DNA of 64,000 nucleotides from Tranquillimonas sp964472855 (GTDB lineage: Bacteria > Pseudomonadota > Alphaproteobacteria > Rhodobacterales > Rhodobacteraceae): positions 89,042 to 153,041 of the forward strand of contig CAYYMJ010000001.1 of assembly GCA_964472855.1 (NCBI GenBank), read 5' to 3'. A model generated the notes under the pieces. The model was not told the origin of the DNA. It worked only from the letters and a program-made list of their open reading frames with translations, and made no database searches. Shown piece by piece: positions 60,422 to 64,000 of this stretch (positions are counted from its first letter, which is position 1; every line of letters begins with the position of its first letter). The translations under genes and the position numbers were made by a program.

Positions 60422-61135
60422 TCAGGCCCAGCGGCGCGGCACCAGGGCTGACTGGAACCATGTGACCAGCGACACGACCGACCACACCGGCAGGCCGGTG
60501 GCGGCGGCGATATCGGCGGCATAGGGGCACATGTTGGTGCATTCCAGCACGATGCCGCCCAGGTCGGGGTGGGCGTCGCGCAAGGCGACGGCGGCGTCGA
60601 CATTGTCGCGCCGCGCCGCCTCGACATCCAGCGTGGGTTCGTTGTCAAGGATGGCGCGGGTGAACGCCCGGCCGCCTTCGGTGCTGCCTATGGGCGTGCC
60701 CGCCGGCACCCGCGCCGCGTCCAGATGCGCCTGCGTCAGGGTCGAGCCCGAGATGGTCAGGATCCCGGCCCGTTTTCCCGCCGGCAGCGCCCGGTTGACC
60801 ATGTCGACCTGCATCAGGGACGAGCTGACCACCGGCACCGGCACGGCCGCCGCCAGTTCGTCCTGAAACAGCGACAGGAACCCGCAGTTGGTGGTGATCC
60901 CGTCGGCGCCATCGGCCACCAGGTCGCGGGCGGCGTCGATGAACGCGCCCAGCAGACCGTCGCCCCCCTGCCGCACCACCCGGTCAGGCGAGGCATCGCG
61001 CACCACGCGGTAAAGCACCGGAAAATCCCAGGTCAGCGCGTTGCCCATGTCGCCGGGAATGCGCGGGAACCGGGCTTCGAGCATCAGGATGCCCACAGCG
61101 GCGCCATAGACGCTCTTGCCCCCGGTGGCGATCAT
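60422..61135 (-). CDS. Aspartate/glutamate racemase-family protein
   Basis: The 237-aa protein has the two-cysteine pattern of the Asp/Glu racemase superfamily: GITTNCGFLSLFQDEL with the first cysteine and GGIVLECTNMCPYA with the second, plus RAGILTISGSTLTQAHL. The family includes amino acid and hydantoin racemases and malonate-type decarboxylases. The start overlaps the stop of the GntR regulator by 4 nt. It is convergent with the aminotransferase. The actual substrate is not clear. Confidence 0.88.
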   Translation of the reverse strand: MIATGGKSVYGAAVGILMLEARFPRIPGDMGNALTWDFPVLYRVVRDASPDRVVRQGGDGLLGAFIDAARDLVADGADGITTNCGFLSLFQDELAAAVPVPVVSSSLMQVDMVNRALPAGKRAGILTISGSTLTQAHLDAARVPAGTPIGSTEGGRAFTRAILDNEPTLDVEAARRDNVDAAVALRDAHPDLGGIVLECTNMCPYAADIAAATGLPVWSVVSLVTWFQSALVPRRWA

Positions 61136-61833
61136 GCGTCTTCCTCCAGCACCTGCTCGGCCAGCGCGCCGGCCTGATCCATGTAGATATTGGTGATGCC
61201 TTCGCGCACCGCCGCTGTGATCTGGTCCAGACGCCGGGCGATATGGCCCGTGACAACCGCGACCGCCTGCGCGCTGTCGCGGTCAAGCAGGGCCGCCATG
61301 ATCGCGATATGTTCGGCCTTGGAATTGCGCATGGTGCCCATCGACATCGAAACCCAGCGGATATAGCGGATGCGTTCGTTGATCCGTTCCAGCTGGGCCG
61401 CCATCTCGGCGTTGCCGGCCGCCTGTGCGATGCCGTTGTGAAAGGCCTCGTCGCGGGCGGTGGCCTCGGCGATGGTCAGCCCGGCCACCACAAGCCCGCT
61501 TTCGTAGAGCCGCGCCTTCAGCGCCCCAAGCGCGGCGTCGGGCGCGCGCTGACAGGCCAGCCGGACGGTTGCGGCCTCGACCACGCCGCGCAATTCGTAA
61601 AGGTCGAAAATTGCCTGCGGTTCCAGCGTGCGGCAAAAGAAACCGCTGCCGGGGCGAAATTCGACCATGCGTTCGGCCACCAGCCGGTTCAGCGCCTCGC
61701 GCAGCGGCGTGCGGCTGACCCCAAGCGACCGCGCCAGCGCGCCTTCGTTCAGCCGGTCGCCGGGACGCAGGCGAAACCCGACCGCCATGCGCTTGATTTC
61801 GCCGTAAATATCCTCGACCCGCGCTTCTGCCAT
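61132..61833 (-). CDS. GntR-family regulator (FCD/FadR-type)
   Basis: The 233-aa protein has a winged helix (about residues 5-70: YGEIKRMAVGFRLRPGDRLN, LARSLGVSRTPLREALNRLV) and an all-helical FCD effector domain (LYELRGVVEAATVRLA, DEAFHNGIAQAAGN, EHIAIMAALLDRD), with acid/histidine residues for a metal. It is divergent from the ThDP enzyme at 61940, with a perfect operator-like palindrome between. The ATG at 61833 is preferred over the upstream open frame. Confidence 0.93.
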   Translation of the reverse strand: MAEARVEDIYGEIKRMAVGFRLRPGDRLNEGALARSLGVSRTPLREALNRLVAERMVEFRPGSGFFCRTLEPQAIFDLYELRGVVEAATVRLACQRAPDAALGALKARLYESGLVVAGLTIAEATARDEAFHNGIAQAAGNAEMAAQLERINERIRYIRWVSMSMGTMRNSKAEHIAIMAALLDRDSAQAVAVVTGHIARRLDQITAAVREGITNIYMDQAGALAEQVLEEDA

Positions 61834-61898
61834 GTCGCCCCTGCGGAAAGCCCCTTCGTTTTCAATGGCACGGGCGGGCGTTGAAATCAATATGCAAG

Positions 61899-61910
61899 CC
61901 TGTATACAGG
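61899..61910. promoter_or_regulatory. GntR operator palindrome CCTGTATACAGG
   Basis: A perfect 12-bp palindrome with the TGTATACA core common to FCD-type GntR operators, between the GntR start (61833) and the ThDP gene start (61940). A second half, GCATACA, lies a few bases downstream. Confidence 0.7.
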
Positions 61911-61939
61911 TCAGCATACAATCGACTCGCGAGGGCCCC

Positions 61940-63637
61940 ATGACCGACAGCAACACCCAGATGAACGGCGCCGAGGCGATGGTGCGGATGCTGCAAGCGC
62001 ATGGCGTCAGCCACATTTTCGGCCTGTGCGGCGACACCACGCTGCCCTTTTACGACGCGATGCACCTGCTGGATCACGACATCACCCATGTGCTGACCCG
62101 CGACGAACGCTGCGCGGCCTATATGGCCGATGGCTATGCGCGGGTGACCGGGCGGGTGGGGGTTTGCGAAGGCCCCTCGGGCGGCGGCGCCACCTATATT
62201 CTGCCGGGTCTGATCGAGGCCAACGAAAGCTCGTACAGCCTGCTGGCCATCACCACCGACATCTCGGTGGGATCATATGGAAAATACCCGCTGACCGAGG
62301 TTGACCAAGAGGCGCTGATGCGCCCGCTGACCAAGTTCAACACGGTGATCAAACGCGCCGATCACATCCCGCGCATGGTGCGCGGCGCCTTTCGCGCCAT
62401 GACCACCGGGCGGCCGGGGGCGGCGCATCTGGGGCTGCCTTATGACATCCAGTATGATCCGGTTCCGGCCCAAGACATCTGGGCCGACCCGGCCCACGCA
62501 ACCTTTCCAGCCTATCCCGCCGCCCCGGCACCCGGCGCGGCCCAAGCGGCGGTTGACGCGATCCTGTCGGCCAGCCGCCCGCTGATCGTCTGCGGTGGCG
62601 GCGTGGTCATCGCCGGCGCCATGGCCGGGCTGGCGCAACTGGCGTCGCGGCTGGACATCGCCGTCGCCACGTCAATTTCCGGCCAGGGCGCGCTGGCCGA
62701 TACCCATCCGCAATGTCTGGGCGTGGTCGGGTCGAACGGCGGCACCGACGAGACCTGGGAAATGATGGAGGCGGCCGATCTGGTGGTGTTCATGGGCTGT
62801 CGGGCCGGGTCAACCACCACCTCGCGCTGGTCGGCACCGCGACCCGGCGCGCGTGTCGTGCATCTCGACAGCGACCCCATGGTGATTGGCGCCAATTACC
62901 CGACCGAAGTCGGCGTGGTCGCCGATCTCGGGCTGACGCTGGCCGACATGAACGCCGTGCTGGACGGGCGCGCGCCAGTCTCGGGCTTTGGCGGCGCCGC
63001 GTCGGTGGCCGATATCCGCGCCCGCAAGATGGCCAGGTTCAACGCGCTGGCTGCGTCGCGCGACACCCCGATCCGCCCCGAAGCGGTGATCGCGGCGCTG
63101 AACCGGCATCTGCCAGCCGACGCCACCGTGGTCAGCGACCCGGGCACCAGTTGCCCCTATTGGAACGCCTATGGCCAGCAGGCCCGGCCGGGGCGCCACT
63201 ATATCACCAACCGCGCGCACGGGGCGCTGGGTTACGCGCTGGGCGCGTCGCTGGGGGCGTGGTTCGGCCGGCCGGAAAGCAAGGTGGTGGCGCTGATGGG
63301 CGACGGCTCGTTCGCCTTCACCTGTGGCGAGCTGGAAACCGTCGTGCGCGCCGGCGCGCCCATCACCTTCATCGTGTTCTCGAACGCCAGCTTTGGCTGG
63401 ATCAAGGCCAGCCAGATGGCCGACAAGGGCGCGCGATACTACAACGTCGACTTCAACCGCACCGATCAGGCCAGGGTGGCGTCGGCCTTTGGCCTGCGGG
63501 CGTGGCGGGTCGAGGATCCGGCCGATCTGGACAGCGCCATCGCCCGCGCCTTCGCCCATGACGGGCCCAGCCTGATCGACGTGGTGGTGCAACCGCTGGA
63601 ACAGGCCGCCGCCCCGGTGCTGCGCTGGATGGGGTGA
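61940..63637 (+). CDS. Thiamine diphosphate-binding enzyme (acetolactate synthase family), copy 2
   Basis: The 565-aa protein starts at the ATG at 61940. The PYR domain has HIFGLCGDTTLPFYDAMH and the catalytic glutamate in TRDERCAAYMADGYARVTGR, followed by GPSGGGATYILPGLIEANES. The middle domain has RPLIVCGGGVVIAGAMAGL. The PP domain has VVALMGDGSFAFTCGELETV and IVFSNASFGWIKASQ, the ThDP/Mg motif. It is not close to copy 1 at 22688. With a racemase-family protein and GntR partner, it may act on a 2-keto acid from an amino or hydroxy acid; not assignable further. Confidence 0.9.
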   Translation: MTDSNTQMNGAEAMVRMLQAHGVSHIFGLCGDTTLPFYDAMHLLDHDITHVLTRDERCAAYMADGYARVTGRVGVCEGPSGGGATYILPGLIEANESSYSLLAITTDISVGSYGKYPLTEVDQEALMRPLTKFNTVIKRADHIPRMVRGAFRAMTTGRPGAAHLGLPYDIQYDPVPAQDIWADPAHATFPAYPAAPAPGAAQAAVDAILSASRPLIVCGGGVVIAGAMAGLAQLASRLDIAVATSISGQGALADTHPQCLGVVGSNGGTDETWEMMEAADLVVFMGCRAGSTTTSRWSAPRPGARVVHLDSDPMVIGANYPTEVGVVADLGLTLADMNAVLDGRAPVSGFGGAASVADIRARKMARFNALAASRDTPIRPEAVIAALNRHLPADATVVSDPGTSCPYWNAYGQQARPGRHYITNRAHGALGYALGASLGAWFGRPESKVVALMGDGSFAFTCGELETVVRAGAPITFIVFSNASFGWIKASQMADKGARYYNVDFNRTDQARVASAFGLRAWRVEDPADLDSAIARAFAHDGPSLIDVVVQPLEQAAAPVLRWMG

Positions 63638-64000
63638 ACCGACAGCCTCCGCCATGCCCGGCCACGCTCCGCCATGCCAAGCCCGGCCCTCAAGCGGCGC
63701 CGTCGGCTTCGCAAGAGACCAGCGCTCGGCCCGGTCGAGGTGATCCGGAAACGCCCGCCCCATCGGCAGCCGTCGCGGGTTCGAGGTGATCACCGCCATG
63801 CCCGTGGTCAGGGCAGGATGGGTCAAGCCACCTGCCGCCCACCCTCAACCGTCGTCGGCCTCATGCGGGGCCATTGCCCGGCCGCGGGGGTCACCACCTC
63901 GTCCATTGCCCGGGCCGAGTGGATCAAGCCACCCACCGCGCCAAGCCCGGCGCTCAACCGGGGTCGTCGGCTTCGCAAGGGCCAGTGCCCGGTCGTGGTG
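63638..64000. repeat. Non-coding right end with degenerate long repeats
   Basis: GCCAAGCCCGG followed by GTCGGCTTCGCAAG occurs at 63676 and again at 63940, 264 bp apart, in similar surroundings. A weaker third copy lies near 63842 (CCCTCAACCG then TCGTCGGCCTCATG). GTCAAGCCACC at 63824 and ATCAAGCCACC at 63922 are further shared blocks. No gene is visible; the array runs off the window. Confidence 0.6.

Noticed and set aside
1..64000. CRISPR arrays, insertion sequences, phage or integrase genes, tRNA/rRNA genes
   Set aside because: None seen: no regularly spaced repeats with unique spacers, no transposase or integrase motifs, no cloverleaf or rRNA-like sequence.

Overview
The window is about 64 kb of very GC-rich DNA from a Gram-negative alphaproteobacterium, most like the Rhodobacterales/roseobacter lineage. 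The evidence is kdsA/kdsB (LPS Kdo synthesis), a PutA C-terminus, two TAXI-type TRAP transporters, three BKACE (DUF849) genes, stop/start overlaps of 4 nt (ATGA, GTGA) at many junctions, and a dispersed intergenic repeat with a GGGGC-AGC-GCCCC core. Five runs of exactly 100 N are scaffold gaps. I saw no rRNA, tRNA, CRISPR array, insertion sequence or phage gene.

Layout. (1) 1-6.8 kb is mostly housekeeping: the putA 3' part, a glutathionyl-hydroquinone reductase, a UPF0261/Tm-1-like protein, a sulfite-oxidase-family molybdoenzyme, and kdsA-kdsB (kdsA cut by a gap). (2) 6.9-24.4 kb: an IclR regulator faces a long run of plus-strand genes: cyclase-family hydrolase, cupin, SDR, 3-hydroxyacyl-CoA-dehydrogenase-like enzyme, a five-gene branched-chain-amino-acid-type ABC importer, BKACE, GST, sulfatase/phosphonate monoester hydrolase, a TAXI-TRAP importer and a ThDP enzyme. 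(3) 24.5-34.5 kb: a minus-strand group (CntA-like Rieske oxygenase, SDR, a decayed BKACE pseudogene, SDR, hydroxyacid dehydrogenase), then a GATase1-type AraC regulator divergent from a glycine-betaine-type ABC importer whose permease is a tandem fusion. This reads as a carnitine/betaine-type quaternary-amine module. (4) 35-51.3 kb: two divergent operons meet at about 43.5-43.75 kb. The minus-strand one encodes a PotFGHI-type polyamine ABC importer, a trimethylamine-dehydrogenase-family flavoprotein, an orphan protein and an MFS transporter. The plus-strand one encodes a bicupin, a small protein, a second trimethylamine-dehydrogenase paralogue, a DAO-family amine oxidase, a second Rieske oxygenase, a 77-aa protein and a flavin amine oxidase. 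(5) 51.6-64 kb: Fe-dependent alcohol dehydrogenase; UspA with a second TAXI-TRAP system under an RpiR regulator; a BKACE-aminotransferase pair; an Asp/Glu racemase-family protein with a GntR regulator; and a divergent ThDP enzyme.

The common theme is import and oxidative or cleaving breakdown of amines and beta-hydroxy/beta-keto acids. A hydroxyacid dehydrogenase makes a beta-keto acid, BKACE splits it with acetyl-CoA, and the flavoproteins and Rieske enzymes remove N-alkyl groups. The substrates are inferred from families and context; none is proven by the sequence.
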